From Stomorhina lunata (lineage: Eukaryota; Arthropoda; Insecta; Diptera; Rhiniidae): DNA of 64,000 nt. Where the stretch lies: assembly GCA_933228675.1 (NCBI GenBank), contig OW121744.1, positions 116,459,600 through 116,523,599 of the forward strand. Reading direction: 5' to 3'. The translations under genes were made by a program, and so were the position numbers. Shown here piece after piece: positions 24,420 through 37,396 of this stretch. The notes beneath the pieces were generated by a model. The model had not been told where the DNA came from and made no database searches. It saw only the letters and a program-made list of their open reading frames with translations. Position 1 is the first letter of the stretch; the number at the start of each line of letters is the position of its first letter.

Positions 24420-26160
24420 TGCTTGTGTCTGTTTGCCTGTGTGTAAGTTTAATATTGTTGTCTCATGCTAATTTCTTTCGTTCAACCAAAATATTTATGA
24501 CTGTACGAATGAATGTGAAATGAAACGAAATGCAGCAAAAGGAGCAAAAGGAGCAATAGAAGCATTAGGAGCATATTGCTTCATTGAATCAATTTGTCAG
24601 TAAATTGTTCTTTTTTTTTGTTATATTTTACTTCTTTTTCCTTGAATTGAATATTTAAAAGTTCATGGTTGTACATGATTTCCTAAGCATTTTCAAATGC
24701 CTGTGATTGTAACAGACAATTGTAGTTTGAATTAAGATTGAATGAATGAATAAAAGTAGTTAAAATGCATAAAGTTTTTATTCTCATTTTCCTATTACAA
24801 AGTTTTTTTTTGTGTGTTTTAGTTTTTATTAGAAAAATATTAAGCTTTTTTTATTGCCTAAAGGAAACATTTAATTTTATTATTTTAGTTTTGTCTGTAA
24901 AGTTTCAAGAACAAATATTAGCTAGCAATTTATATGAGATGGAGGGGCAAATTTGAATAGAAAATGCAGTGGCAGGTTAAAAATGTAAATCTTAATTATC
25001 GTACAAGTTTTGAGTTTGAAATTGACAAAAACATAAACATTTACATAATTTTTTCAAATAAACTTTTAAAAATATTAGTCTCTGTTTTTATAAATTTTTG
25101 TATTTTTTTGATAAATTTTATATTTCAAAATTGAAAGTGTTAATTTTAAAACGACTTAATTAAAACAGCAGCCAAAACCTCCATTACCTTTTATCTTATC
25201 CTTTTTAAAACAAAAGGTAATTAAAATTTCATTAAATTTAAAAGCTTTTGCCCTTCCCTTTTCCTCAACCAAAATTTTATTTATAAATGATGAAAATTAA
25301 AAAAATATTTATATTTTTAATTCTGGAAAACAAACGCGTTTTATTCTAATTTAAGTGGGTTTTTGTCGTTAGCTTCAATTCTAAGAATAACAAAAGAATA
25401 ATATTTTTTTTAAAAAAAGAGGTCGTTTTTATTGTTTATGTTTTTACTTAAGCATAAATAATTGTTTAACTGAAAGTCAGCAGAGCATATTTGTTAAACA
25501 AATTTTGTTAAGACAAAACGAGAAAAAAAGCAAACAAATTATAATTTTTTTTCCAAAAATTTTACAAAACCTACAAAAGTGAATAATAATGCTTTTATTA
25601 GCATTACAAATTTTTAAATTTATCAAAAAAATTTCTTTTAATTTGTATTTTATTAGTAGTTTAATCCTAAGAATTAAATGATTTTACATTCTCTGAACAA
25701 CTGAACGTATGAGTAACAAATTCGACTTGATAACATTCATACGCCATGAGAATCTTTTTGTAAATTCTCAAATACAAAGAATTCTTCATTAAATTACTTC
25801 AGTTGTAAACGTTTTTCCTTTACACAAGAAAAATTACATCTAATCCCTTAATTTGTAATTAGTTAATATGAAATAACGTTTTATCTAAAAAGAATTTAAT
25901 ATAGAAATCATTTTGATGTGGGAAACTATGGAAATTGCAAAAGTAATAGAAAATTCTTTCTTTGCTATAATTTGATGAACGTGAATAGATTCATAGGTAA
26001 ATGCTTTTGTTATTCTATTTATTTAATTAAATTCTTATTTCACTTTTCTAAAATCAAAAAAAAGGAGTAAAAACAAGGAAAATTACAGCAAAAAGGGATG
26101 ATTTTGAAACCCTACTCCAAAATAAGAGAAAATAAAGTACCGTAGTCAACACAAACTAAA
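24420..26160. other. AT-rich spacer with a small GGAGCA minisatellite
   Basis: At 24533-24573 short units of the form GCAAAAGGA / GCAATAGAA repeat about four times. The open frames at 24229-24471 and 24765-24956 show no recognisable domain. Confidence 0.45.
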
Positions 26161-27490
26161 AAACTAAAGACTAAAGACTAAACCATAGACTAAGACATAG
26201 ACTAAGACATAGGCTAAAACATAGACTAAGACAGAGACTAAGATATAGACTAAAACTTAAACTAAGACATAGACTAAGACATAGACTAAGATATAGACTA
26301 ACACAAGGACTAAGACATAGACTAAGACATAGACTAAGACATAGACTAAGATATAGACTAAAACATAGACTAAGACATAGACTAAGACATAGACTAAGAT
26401 ATAGACTAAGACATAGACTAAGACATAGACTAAGACATAGACTAAGACATAGACTAAGACATAGACTAAGACATAAACTAAGACATAGACTAAGACATAG
26501 ACTAAGACATAGACTAAGACATAGACTAAGACATAGACTAAGACATAGACTAAGACATAGACTAAGACGTAGACTAAGACATAGACTAAGACATAGACTA
26601 AGACATAGACTAAGACATAGACTAAGACATAGACTAAGACATAGACTAAGACATAGACTAAGACATAGACTAAGACATAGACTAAGATATAGACTAAGAC
26701 ATAGACTAAGACATAGACTAAGACATAGACTAAGATATAGACTAAGACATAGACTAAGACATAGACTAAGACATAGACTAAGACATAGACTAAGACATAG
26801 ACTAAGACATAGACTAAGACATAGACTAGGACATAGACTAAGACATAGACTAAGACATAGACTAAGACTAAGACATAGACTAAGACATAGACTAAGACAT
26901 AGACTAAGACTAAGACATAGACTAAGACATAGACTAAGACATAGACTAAGACATAGACTAAGACATAGACTAAGACATAGGCTAAGACATAGACTAAGAC
27001 ATAGACTAAGACATAGACTAAGACATAGACTAAGACATAGACTAAGACATAGACTAAGACATAGACTAAGACATAGACTAAGACATAGACTAAGACATAG
27101 ACTAAGACATAGACTAAGACATAGACTAAGACATAGACTAAGACATAGACTAAGACATAGACTAAGACATAGACTAAGACATAGACTAAGACATAGACTA
27201 AGACATAGACTAAGACATAGACTAAGACATAGGCTAAGACATAGGCTAAGACATAGACTAAGACATAGACTAAGACATAGACTAAGACATAGACTAAGAC
27301 ATAGACTAAGACATAGACTAAGACATAGACTAAAACATAGACTAAGACATAGACTAAGACATAGACTAAGACATAGACTAAGACATAGACTAAGACATAG
27401 ACTAAGACATAGACTAAGACATAGACTAAGACATAGACTAAGACATAGACTAAGACATAGACTAAGACATAGACTAAGAAATAGACTGAG
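26161..27490 (+). repeat. 12-mer satellite array C (GACATAGACTAA)
   Basis: About 110 copies in the same orientation as arrays A and B. At two places (about 26870 and 26908) a half unit is inserted (ACTAAGACTAAGACATAG), shifting the register by 6 bp. These two places, 38-42 bp apart, look like one event that was then duplicated. The 447-codon minus-strand frame is a repeat artefact (SLCL). Confidence 0.97.
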
Positions 27491-27830
27491 ACATGTACTA
27501 AGAGACAGAAACAATTTTATTGAAATTATTTTCTATGGAAAACTTTTTATTAAAAAAAAATTTTATTTAAAAGTTTTTCTATGTAAAAAAACTTGACAAA
27601 TAAGTTTTTTTTTTTTAAATCAATTGAAAAAATTTCATCAAAAAAGTTTTTAATCGAAAAAAGTTTTAATAGAAAAAATTCATTTAAAAGTTTTCTATAG
27701 AAAAAATTTCATCAAAAATTTTATTATAAAAAAAGTTTCATTAAAAAAATTTTTTTTTTCCAAAAATTTCTTCAAAAATATTTTATCAAATTTTTTTTTT
27801 TATTAAAATCCAAAATGTTTTCATAGAAAA
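27491..27830. repeat. AT-rich degenerate repeats joined directly to array C
   Basis: Degenerate 27-30-bp repeats with TTTTCTATRGAAAA and ATTTCATCAAAAA words start within about 30 bp of the last 12-mer. They are the same family as 29150-31245 and 33371-34330. Confidence 0.7.
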
Positions 27831-28146
27831 AATCGCTTTTATATAGAAATAAGAAAATTCTATTTGAAAAAAAGAAAAAAAAAATGTGTTTAAAAAATAA
27901 ATTGTGATAAAGTGTAAGTGAAGAGTGTTTGATATTCGTTCTAGTCAAGCCTAACCTCTTCTCTTTCCTGTTTTGCCTGAAAATGTACATAAAAATGGAA
28001 TGTCAGTTTGTGTTTTTTTATTTATTTCGTTTTCTATTACCTAAACACATACATAAACAAAACGAAAATGTAATGTACGTGTGTTTCTGTATATGAGCAA
28101 ATGATTAAGGATAAAAAGTATGCATGAGTATATTTTAATATGTATA
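27831..28146. other. AT-rich spacer, nothing recognised
   Basis: No gene or element is recognised. The open frame at 27772-27990 overlaps the AT-rich repeats and is not credible. Confidence 0.5.
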
Positions 28147-28240
28147 ACACTAGTCAACAAATTAGGACTGTTTATGGTAAATTTTATGTTAAATAAAAAT
28201 TTTTAGGAAGAGGCGAAAGTTTCATTTTGTTGGCTAGTGT
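28147..28240. mobile_element. 94-bp MITE-like element, ACACTAG(T/C)CAACAAA ends
   Basis: Terminal inverted repeats match at 14 of 15 bases: ACACTAGTCAACAAA on the left, and the complement of ACACTAGCCAACAAA on the right. The flanks are TA-rich, so the exact target-site duplication is ambiguous (TAA or TA). It is too short for any coding capacity. Confidence 0.6.
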
Positions 28241-29149
28241 AATATATGAATGGATTCCATGTATTGTATGTAGTAGTAGATACTTGTGTGGTTAAGAATT
28301 AGTCAAACGTAAAAATCACTTTAAATTAAATTGAATTTTCTGTTTGTAGATTTTCTGTTGTTGTTTTTCTGCTATTTTTTCATTTTAATGGCTGTTGAAA
28401 GAGATTTTTTGCTATTTTTCCACTTTTTTTCTTTTGCTGTCGTTTTACATTTTATTCTATTTAACATAAAAATGGATTTTTAGAATTAGTGAAACACAAA
28501 GTAAATGTGAGTATATTTCATAGATTAAAAAATACTCGAACTGACAGGTTAGATAAATAACTGTTTTACATAAAGGATTTCAGGCGAATTACAAGTATAA
28601 AGATGCCAAATATTAAATTAATCAATTTAAAAAATGAAAATATTTATTGCATAGAATATATAACTTTTTAATATTTATTGAAATTTTTAAAATTCTTTAA
28701 AATTTTCTTAAAAAATGATACTTCAAAAACTTTTAATTAAATTTGTTTCCCCTTTTCTATTTAGTTTAGCTAAAATTGATTTGGTACTTTATTTAATCCC
28801 TGTTATGTATACCCCAGTAAGAGCTAAGTTTGTTTTCTTATTGACTTGCTCCTAACTTTATGCAACATTTTATCAAAAACTTTATTTATCCCTTTATTAT
28901 ATGCTACTGCACGCTAGAGAGTTTATGCAAAGTTAATATGAAGAAAAGATTCGATTATGTGAAGATTTATTGGAAATGGCAGAGGAAAGTTTAGGAATTC
29001 CAAAATTGAATAACCAAAAATAGAAATTCTTAATAGTTAAGAAACAATTTAAAGTTTATGAAATTAAAATTCTAAGACTCAATACTAACTCGATAACACT
29101 GTGCAATAGTTTTTTTGTAATGATTTAATCTAGAATTAAAAAAGAAAAT
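28241..29149. other. AT-rich spacer without recognisable gene
   Basis: No gene or element is recognised between the small MITE and the next AT-rich array. Confidence 0.5.
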
Positions 29150-31245
29150 ATTAAAAAAAAATGTATATAGAAAAAATTTCATCAAAATGTTTATGCAGAA
29201 AAAAGTTCTTAAAAATTTGTATGTAGAAAAAATTATTTGTAAAAAATTTCATAAAAAAAATTTTCTAGAGAAAATTTTTTTTTTTAATTTTACAAAAAAA
29301 AAAAATAAGAAGAAAATTCTTTCTCTGAAGAATAAATTTCGTCAAAATGCTTTTTTTTAACAAAAATATCATTAAATTTTTTCCGAAAAGAAATTAAAAT
29401 TTTTCTTCAAAAAAAAAAAATTGTTTTGTTAAAAAAAATTTCCTTAAAAATGTTTCTATAAAAAAATTAATTCCTGAAAAATTTTTCTATAAAAAAATCC
29501 ATTAAATATTATTTTACAAAAAACTTTAAAATGTTTCTATGAAAAAATTTGCTCAAAAATGTTTCTATAAAAAATTTAATCAAAAATTCCTCTATAAAAA
29601 AATTTCCTCAAAATTTTTCTATAAAAAAATTTAATCAAAAATTTCTCTATAGAAACAAATTTATCAAAAATTTTATTATAAACAAAATTTGATCAAAAAT
29701 GTTTCTATAAAAAATTTTATCAAAGATTTTTCTATAAAAAAGTTGTATCAAAAATTTTTCTTTAAAAAAATTTCCTATAAAATTTTTCTATAAAAAATTT
29801 CCTAAAAAATTTTTCTATAAAAAAAATTTCATTAAATATTTTTTTACAAAAAACTTTAAAATGTTTCTATGAAAAAATTTGCTCAATAATGTTTCTATAA
29901 AAAATTTAATCAAAAATTCAACTATAAAAAAATTTCCTCAAAATTTTTCTATAAAAAAATTTAATCAAAAATTTCTCTATAAAAATAAATTCATCAAAAA
30001 TTTTACTATAAACAAAATTTGATCAAAAATTTTTCTATAAAAAAATTTTATCAAAGATTTTTCTATAAAAAAATTTTATCAAAATTTTTGTTTAAAAAAA
30101 TTTTTTAAGTAATTTTTTATAAAAAAATTTCCTGAAAAATTTTTCTATAAAAAAAATTCATTAACTATTTTTTTACAAAAAACTTTAAAATATTTCTAAT
30201 AAAAATTTCCTTAAAAATTTGTCTATAAAAAAAATTAATCAAAAATTTCTGTATAAAAAGAAGTTCATCAAAAATTTTACTATTAACAATATCTGATCAA
30301 AAACTTTTCTATAAAAAAATTTTATCAAAGACTTTTCTGTAAAAAAAATGTTATCAAAAATTTTTCTTTAAGAAAATTTTTTGAGTAATTTTTTATAAAA
30401 AAAATTTCTTGAAAAAATTTTCTATAACAAATTTCCTGAAAAATTTTTATACAAATTTCATTAAATATTTTTTTACAAAAAACTTTAAAATGTTTCTATG
30501 AAAAAATTTTCTTAAAAATATTTCTATTAAAAGATTTTCCTAAAAATGTTCTATAAAGGATTTCATCGAAAATTTGTCTATACAAAAATTTCATCAAAAA
30601 TTTTTGTATAAAAAATTTCACCAAGAATTTTTCAATCAAAAATTTTTCTTCAAAAAATGTCATCAAAAATTTTTCCAAAAAAAAATTTCATCAAAAATTT
30701 TTCTACAAAAAATTTCAGCAAAAAGTTTTCTTTAAAAAAATTTTATCAACACTTTTTCTATAAAAAAAATGTAATGAGTGATTTTTTTTTGTAAAAAAAT
30801 TTCATCCAAAATTTTCTATAAAAAATTTCATCAAAAATGTTTCTAAAAAGAATTTCCTTTAAAATGTTTTTATTATTAAATTTTTCTATTAAAAAATTTT
30901 CTATAAAAAACTTTCGTCAACAATTTTTCTATAAAATATGCTTCTGAAAAAAAATGTCCCCAAAATTTTTCGGTAAAAAATTTTCTTAAAATTTTTCTAT
31001 AAAAAATTTCATCAAAAATTATTCTTTAAAAAATTGGATGCAAAATTTTTCTATAAAAAAAATCCTTAAAAATGTTTTTATAAAAAATTCGTTAAAAATC
31101 TTATCGAAAATGTCTCTATAAAAAATTTCATCAAAAATTTCTCTATCAAAAAAAGTTTATCAAAAACTTTTCTATATAAAAATTTCTTCTTTAAATAATT
31201 TTCCCAAAAATTTTTAATAAAAAGATTTCCTCCAAAAAATTTTCT
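29150..31245. repeat. AT-rich 27-30-bp repeat array with a 330-bp higher-order unit
   Basis: Degenerate head-to-tail units built on TTTTTCTATAAAAAAATTT plus CATCAAAAA or AATCAAAAA. The landmark TTTTACAAAAAACTTTAAAA recurs at about 29512, 29842, 30171 and 30471 (spacings 330, 329 and 300). The basic units between these landmarks are repeated in the same order, so a block of about 12 units was itself duplicated in tandem. The CTATA(G/A)AAAA core suggests descent from, or common origin with, the 31-mers. Confidence 0.9.
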
Positions 31246-32715
31246 AAAACTTTTTTAACTTATTATTCTTGAATAATTTATTATTCTTAAACTCCTCAAT
31301 CTATGCAATACATTTATTTACCCTAGAAACTACCTTAAGTCTTAAAAATGTTTTCGATTATTCTTCTTGCTTCTTACAAATCCTGCCACATTTTTATTAA
31401 ATATTTAATTATAACATTAATCAGTAGCCATTACTCTCAAACGCCTTCAAAACATAATAACCTCATTGTTCATTTTTATTTATAAATATTACTCCCTTAG
31501 CTCACATTTCCCAGCGTCAGTTTAGAATTTAATTTTAACACAAAAACTTAGGGCTTTACCTCGAACCTTACCCGCGAAACATTCATTCCTTCTAAGAAAC
31601 TCTTATTTTGTAAAATATTTAGTAAAAACAACACGAGTTTTGTATGTAAGTCATAAGCAAAGCATAGTTTCAGGCGCGGTTGCAAAAGGATCTTTAAGGT
31701 TTAGTTGTTTATGGAGCTGGAGCTGGAGCTGTTGCTCGACAAGCATCCTGCAAGAATTTTCATATTTCAACGCATTCCAGGGAATTTATGGCAACACAAT
31801 GAAGCAGCAAAAGTTTATAATTTCAAAGCAGCAAAAAACAACACACACACATTCGCAACACAACAACACAAACATACTCGCATTAAGAGTGAAAATATGC
31901 AGCAGTAGCGAGGAAAATTGTGCTATATATTTATGTTTGTTGCATCCAAATCCTTTTACATATAAATTTATATAATTTTATGAAAAACAAATAAAAACAT
32001 GAAAGAAATTCCTCTATACCAACAAAAGAAATAGCTAAAATGCAACCAACCAATACAAATATCATGTAAATTGGAAGCACAGCCATCATTTACTAACACT
32101 TCTACACTAAAAGTTTATATTTATGTAAAATTGCAACCATTTATTACTATTATTATTTCCACAAATATAAACTAATGCAAATGCACCAATACTTAAGCAA
32201 ACATGAAATATTACAACGCATACTCACACTCACACATACACAATTTATTTATTTACAAAATACATTCCAAAGAAATGGCTGGATATTAAAATTAACTATA
32301 ATTTATTGCTTTTCATATTTTTCAATATCACAAGCAAAATAGCAGAGAGAAAACAATGAAATAAAACTTAAATATTTCAGAGAAACGATATTAAATAGGA
32401 CTACAGGACTTCTCTTATATTTATGGCAATAAAGGGAAGCGTAAAACAGTACGAAAAAGCCATGAATATGTGTAAAACATTAATAAACCTTTTAAATGCA
32501 ATGATCTTTTAAATGAAAATAAATGTATATGTGAGCATGTGTGTGTTTCGCACACATACACGCATTAAAATGCACCCAAAACTACTGACCTATGGATGTA
32601 TGTGTAAAAAAACAAAATTCTCAATACACAGTCATGCAAGATATGCGAGGGCTATCCAGAAATTTCCTGCAAAAAATCTTCAGAATATAAAAAACATTTA
32701 TAAGACTTCTACATA
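31246..32715. other. AT-rich spacer with a (GGAGCT)3 run
   Basis: Contains three copies of GGAGCT at 31713-31730. Overlapping open frames at 31640-31975 and 31705-31908, and the one at 32513-32716, have no recognisable domain. No gene is supported. Confidence 0.45.
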
Positions 32716-33370
32716 AAAGTTATCGATAACTTTTCTATAGAACACTTTTGACATCGATAATTTTTTAATAGAAAAGTCATGATATCGATAACTTTTCAAT
32801 AGAAAAGTCATGATATCGATAACTTTTCTATAGAAAAGTCATGATATCGATAACTTTTCTATAGAAAAGTCATGATATCGATAACCTTTATTTAGAAAAG
32901 TCATGATATCGATAACTTTTAATAGAAAAGTCATGATATTGATAACTTTTAATAGAAAAGTCATGATATCGATAACTTTTCTATAGAAAAGTCATGATAT
33001 CGATAACTTTTCTATAGAAAAGTCATGAAATCGATAACTCTTCTATAGAAAAAACATGATATCGATAACTTTTCTACAAAAAAGTCATGATATCGATAAC
33101 TTTTCTTTATAAAAGTCGTAATATCGTTAACTCTTCTATAGAAAAGTCATGATACCGATCATTTTTCTATAGAAAAGTCATAATACCGACAGATTTTCTA
33201 TAGAAGTCATGATATCGATAACTTTTCTTAAGAAAACTTATTATATCGATTACTTTTCTATAGAATAGTCATGATATCGATGTTTTTTCTATAGAAAATC
33301 ATGATATCGATAAAGTTTCCTTAGAAAAGTCATGATATTGATAACTTTTCTTAAAAAAAATCAAGTTATC
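32716..33370 (-). repeat. 31-mer satellite array 4, TATCGATA linker
   Basis: About 21 units of 31 bp: GATATCGATAAC, then TTTTCTATAGAAAA, then GTCAT. The TATCG(N2)AAC part aligns with array 1, so orientation follows that array. I count about 12 exact TATCGATA octamers, each the recognition sequence known for DREF (DNA replication-related element) and containing the CGATA recognised by BEAF-32. Many units are diverged in the core (AATAG, TTTAG). The right edge merges into AT-rich repeats. Confidence 0.95.
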
Positions 33371-34330
33371 GAAAACATTTGCATAAAAAAATTGTATGTA
33401 TAAAAATAATTCTAAAAAATTTTATTTAAAAATTATAGAAAAATTTTCTAAAAAAATTTTGTATAGAAAATTTTTAACTGAAAAATTTTCTGTAGTAAAA
33501 ATTTCATAAAAAAAATTTCATCAAAAATTTTTCTTTTGAAAAAATTTTAGGATACGAACAATTTTTCTATAGGAAAAATTCCATAAAAATTTTTTTAAAG
33601 CCAAAGTTTTTGATAGAAAACTATTTCACAATTTCAAATATTTTTCTTTAGAAAAATATTATCAAAAGTTTTTTTTATAACAAGTATTTAATCAAATTTT
33701 TTTCTATCAATAAAATTTCTTCAAAAATTTTTCTATAGAAAAATTTTTTTTTAGTTTACTTTTTAAGAGAAAGAATTTAACAGATTTCAACAATGAAAAA
33801 TTTCAACAAAAATTTTTGGATGAGAAAAATTTTCTACTAAAAACAATTACATTTAAATTTTTTTTCTGTCAAAAATTTTTATTTTTCTATAAAAAATTTT
33901 CTATAGAAAAAAATGTTTCTATTGAAAAAATTTCAAATCAAAATTATTTTTATCGGAAAAATTTAATCAAAAATTTTTTAACAGAAATATTTTATTAAAA
34001 ATTTTCTTTTTGAACAAATTTAATTGAAAATAAAAATTTTCGCTAGAAAAATATCATCAAAAATTTTGCAATCAAAAAATATTTCTATCAAAAAAATTTT
34101 CTATCAATATAATTTCGTCAAAAATTGTAGGATATGAACAATTTCTCTATTGGAAAAATTACATTAAATTTTTTTTTTAGTAAAAACATATTAGTTTTCT
34201 ATAGAAAAAACTTCAATAAAAATTTTCTATAGAAAAAAATTTTCTACTGAAAAAATTTCAAATCAAAAACATTTTTGTTGAAAAAATTTTATCAAAAATT
34301 TCATTGAAAATAAAGCTTCAATAAAAATTT
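33371..34330. repeat. AT-rich degenerate repeats continuing from array 4
   Basis: TTTTCTATAGAAAA cores persist while the TATCGATA linker is replaced by ATTTCATCAAAAAT-type sequence. The change happens within about 60 bp near 33350-33420, with no unique DNA between the two types. Confidence 0.75.
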
Positions 34331-36840
34331 TGTCGTTGTTTTTAAAATGTTAAAACTTCCTCTTATACCCTTGTTTTTACTAGTTTTAAATATATTCTCA
34401 TGGCCTTATTTTTGCCTTTTTAATGCTCCCGCGTATTTTTCACTCACAAATCCCCAGCGCATACAAAGAATAAATGCAGTTCCTGTTTTATTTTTCCATT
34501 TTCATTGGAAAAAAAACACACAGTCATTTCACTTTCTCTCTTTACTCCTCATAAGCATATGTGGTGGTATTTAAAAAGGACCTCATTAGTAAGGAGCCAA
34601 TAAGGAGTAAAACTCTACCATTATAAAAAATTTCTTAGAACTCCTTTTAATAATATAAGGTAATCATCTTTGATTGTTAAGCTAAAAGATTTGGCTGCAT
34701 TTATTTTTATTTTATGTTTGAGGGTCCCTCTTAATCCTTTCAAGGCAATTATACAAAAATTAAACTGAATTTTATATGGCTTATATAAATAGGTATGTGT
34801 GTTTGTATGTGTGTATTTAAATAATATTTTCTGCATGTGTGTTTGCCACTTGCTGGTCAGTTTTAAAACATCCTTGAATATTAAAATAAAAAGAGTATCC
34901 TGCTACCCGATTCACTGTATACCAAAAACTACGAAGTGGATGATAATAATGATGTTGTTAGTGTTGAAACAGCTGAGAAATGTATTCATTAAGCCAAAAT
35001 GTTATTACCTTTTTAAAAATTTTAAATATTAATAAGAAACACGAATGGACAGGAGCTGAAATCCTCATCATCATAAAATTTTGTTGGCCCATTTAAAACA
35101 AAAGTCGAGCAACAGTAGAAGATATCAATGGACGAATATGGTTGAATGCTGAAGGAGGTGGTCGTTTTTTGTTTTAAATGCATTAAAATTACTTTTTTGT
35201 TTGTTATATCCTTTACATTCATTTGTAATTCAAATTTTGTGTAATTCTTACTGCTTTTTATTATCAGTTACAGGGGCCAAAAACGATTTCAAAAAACACA
35301 TCAAAAAAAGGAAATGAAAGAGAAATCAACACACATACACCCACTTCCTGGGCCAGTACAATCACTTATGTACATATACATATATTTTTTGGAATATCTG
35401 TTAAGCAAAAACCTATCACTACATTATTTTGGCTTATTTGCATTTTGGGTAATACTTATACCATTCTCAGAATCTGTTACAGTAAATGTGACATCAAAAT
35501 GTGTTAGTATGAGTATGACTGACACTGTTTGCTTTAACTAAGAGGTCATTTGCAAAAGAAAAAGGAGAAAATGATGCAAAGAGAATAAAATCATTTCATT
35601 TAAATAAATGAATAATAAATTTCACAGGACTTCAACAAAAAAACCCCAGCTGAGTTTTTCTTTCTTTTTTGTAACCCTAGAGGAGTATGTTGCATATAAT
35701 TGTTTGATTGAAATGGGGACAGAAGTAAAAAAGAAAAAAAAAATCCAAAAACTATGATTTTAATTTTAGGATAAAATAATTTCTTTAAATTTTAATACAA
35801 AAATTATCAACCGTTTCCCTGCACTTTACTAAAACTCTTCCATCAAAATCCTCTGCATACTTTAGGGGTTGTTTACTTAAAATGTAATTAAATTTTCTTG
35901 TTAAAGTTTTTGTTCATTTTCTATGTACAAATCAATTATTTTCTTTTAATTTTTCATTTCTTATCAATTTCACCACAAATTCAAACATCAAAGTCATATA
36001 TCTTTTCCCCCTATTATTTAAGCTCTTGTTTTTCCCCAGTTCTTGACTTACTGTCATCTGCACTTAATTAAGTTACAAGACAAAAGCAGCTTATGAAAAC
36101 TTATGAAAACAGTTTGTTATTTCGTTATTTTTTGCTTAAAACAACACATACGCTTACTGGCAAATCGCTCTTTTACTGGAAGAAAGGTGTAAGTCAATAA
36201 AAAAAACTCAATAAGAAATTCAATTCAATTGAATCCCCATAACATTATAAAGCATTAATTTGTGCAAATATTCATAGCTTTTTAAGAAAAACATGTTGCA
36301 TACCTTAAGGAAGTTTCTAAAATTTATTAAGTGTATGCCAAAATATTTGGAAAATAAATTAAAAATTTCCTACACATTTTTTAAATATTTAAAGTATTTT
36401 TTATTTTATTATTCATTTTCTAGGATCTCCCAAAAGTATGCAATTTATATGTATAATCTCTCAAATTACGTTTCGTATCGACTTTCCTTATTCTGTCTCT
36501 TAATTTAATATCAGCAAAATATGTTCTTTTATATCTGGTTGACATGTTGCAACATTTGAGTTATGACATTGTTAATGTCTTAGATCGATATGTGTGTTTG
36601 AATGTAACTAATACATGTTACGACAACTCGTAGCAAAATATTTAGTGATGCTGGCATATGTTTTCCTTCAAGTTTCTGCAGAAATTGAACAGTTTTTTTG
36701 AAAATGAAATAACAATATCATCACATTTTTATACAAAACTTGATGGGATCCAAGAAGAAGAGATACTGATGCAACAGTTTTTGTTGCAGTCTAATTGAAA
36801 GGAGTCAAATACAAGGGAAATTAAACACTAAAAGAAATAT
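34331..36840. other. AT-rich spacer without recognisable gene
   Basis: Several open frames of 66-77 codons occur (34347-34574, 34799-35032, 35314-35541, 36293-36508 and minus-strand frames). None shows a domain, a signal for splicing that I can trust, or a protein-like composition. One CTCCCAAAAGTATGCAAT motif lies at 36427-36443. Confidence 0.5.
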
Positions 36841-37378
36841 TGTAATAGAAAAGTTAAGTTATCGATAACTTTTGTAAATAAAATTCAAGTTATCGATAAC
36901 TTTTGTACAGAAAAGTCATGATATCGATAACTTTTCTATAGAAAAGTCATAATATCGATAACTTTTTTTAAAGAAAAGTCAAGTCATCGGTAACTTTTCG
37001 ATAACTTTTCTAAAGAAAATTCATGATATCGATAACTTTTCCAAAGAAAAGTCAAGTTATTGATAACTTTTCTATAAAAAAGTCATGATATCGAAAACTT
37101 TTCTATAGAAAAGTCATGATATGGATCAATTTTCTATAGAAAAATCATGATATCGATAACATTTCTAACGAAAAGTCAAGTTATCGATAACTTTTCTATA
37201 GAAAAGTCAAGTTATCGATAACTTATTTATAGAAAAGTTATGATATCGATAACTTTTCTAAAGAAAAGTCATGACATCGATAACTTTTCTATAAAAATGT
37301 CATGACATCGATAACTTTTCTATAAAAATGTCATGATATCGGTAACTTTTCTATAGAAAAGTCATGATATCGTTAAAT
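36841..37378 (-). repeat. 31-mer satellite array 5, TATCGATA linker
   Basis: About 17 units of the same type as array 4, 3.5 kb away and in the same orientation. Linker variants include GTCAAGTTATCGATAAC and GTCATGATATCGATAAC. I count about 9 exact TATCGATA octamers. Confidence 0.94.
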
Positions 37379-37396
37379 TAAAAAAAAAATTACCAT

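Noticed and set aside
26171..27514. 447-codon open frame on the minus strand (SLCL repeats)
   Set aside because: Same cause: a product of the 12-mer array, with no start context or non-repeat domain.
31640..31975. 111-codon frame with WSWSWS and histidine/glutamine-rich parts
   Set aside because: Arises from a (GGAGCT)3 run and CAACAA/CACACA tracts; an overlapping frame (31705-31908) is equally open.
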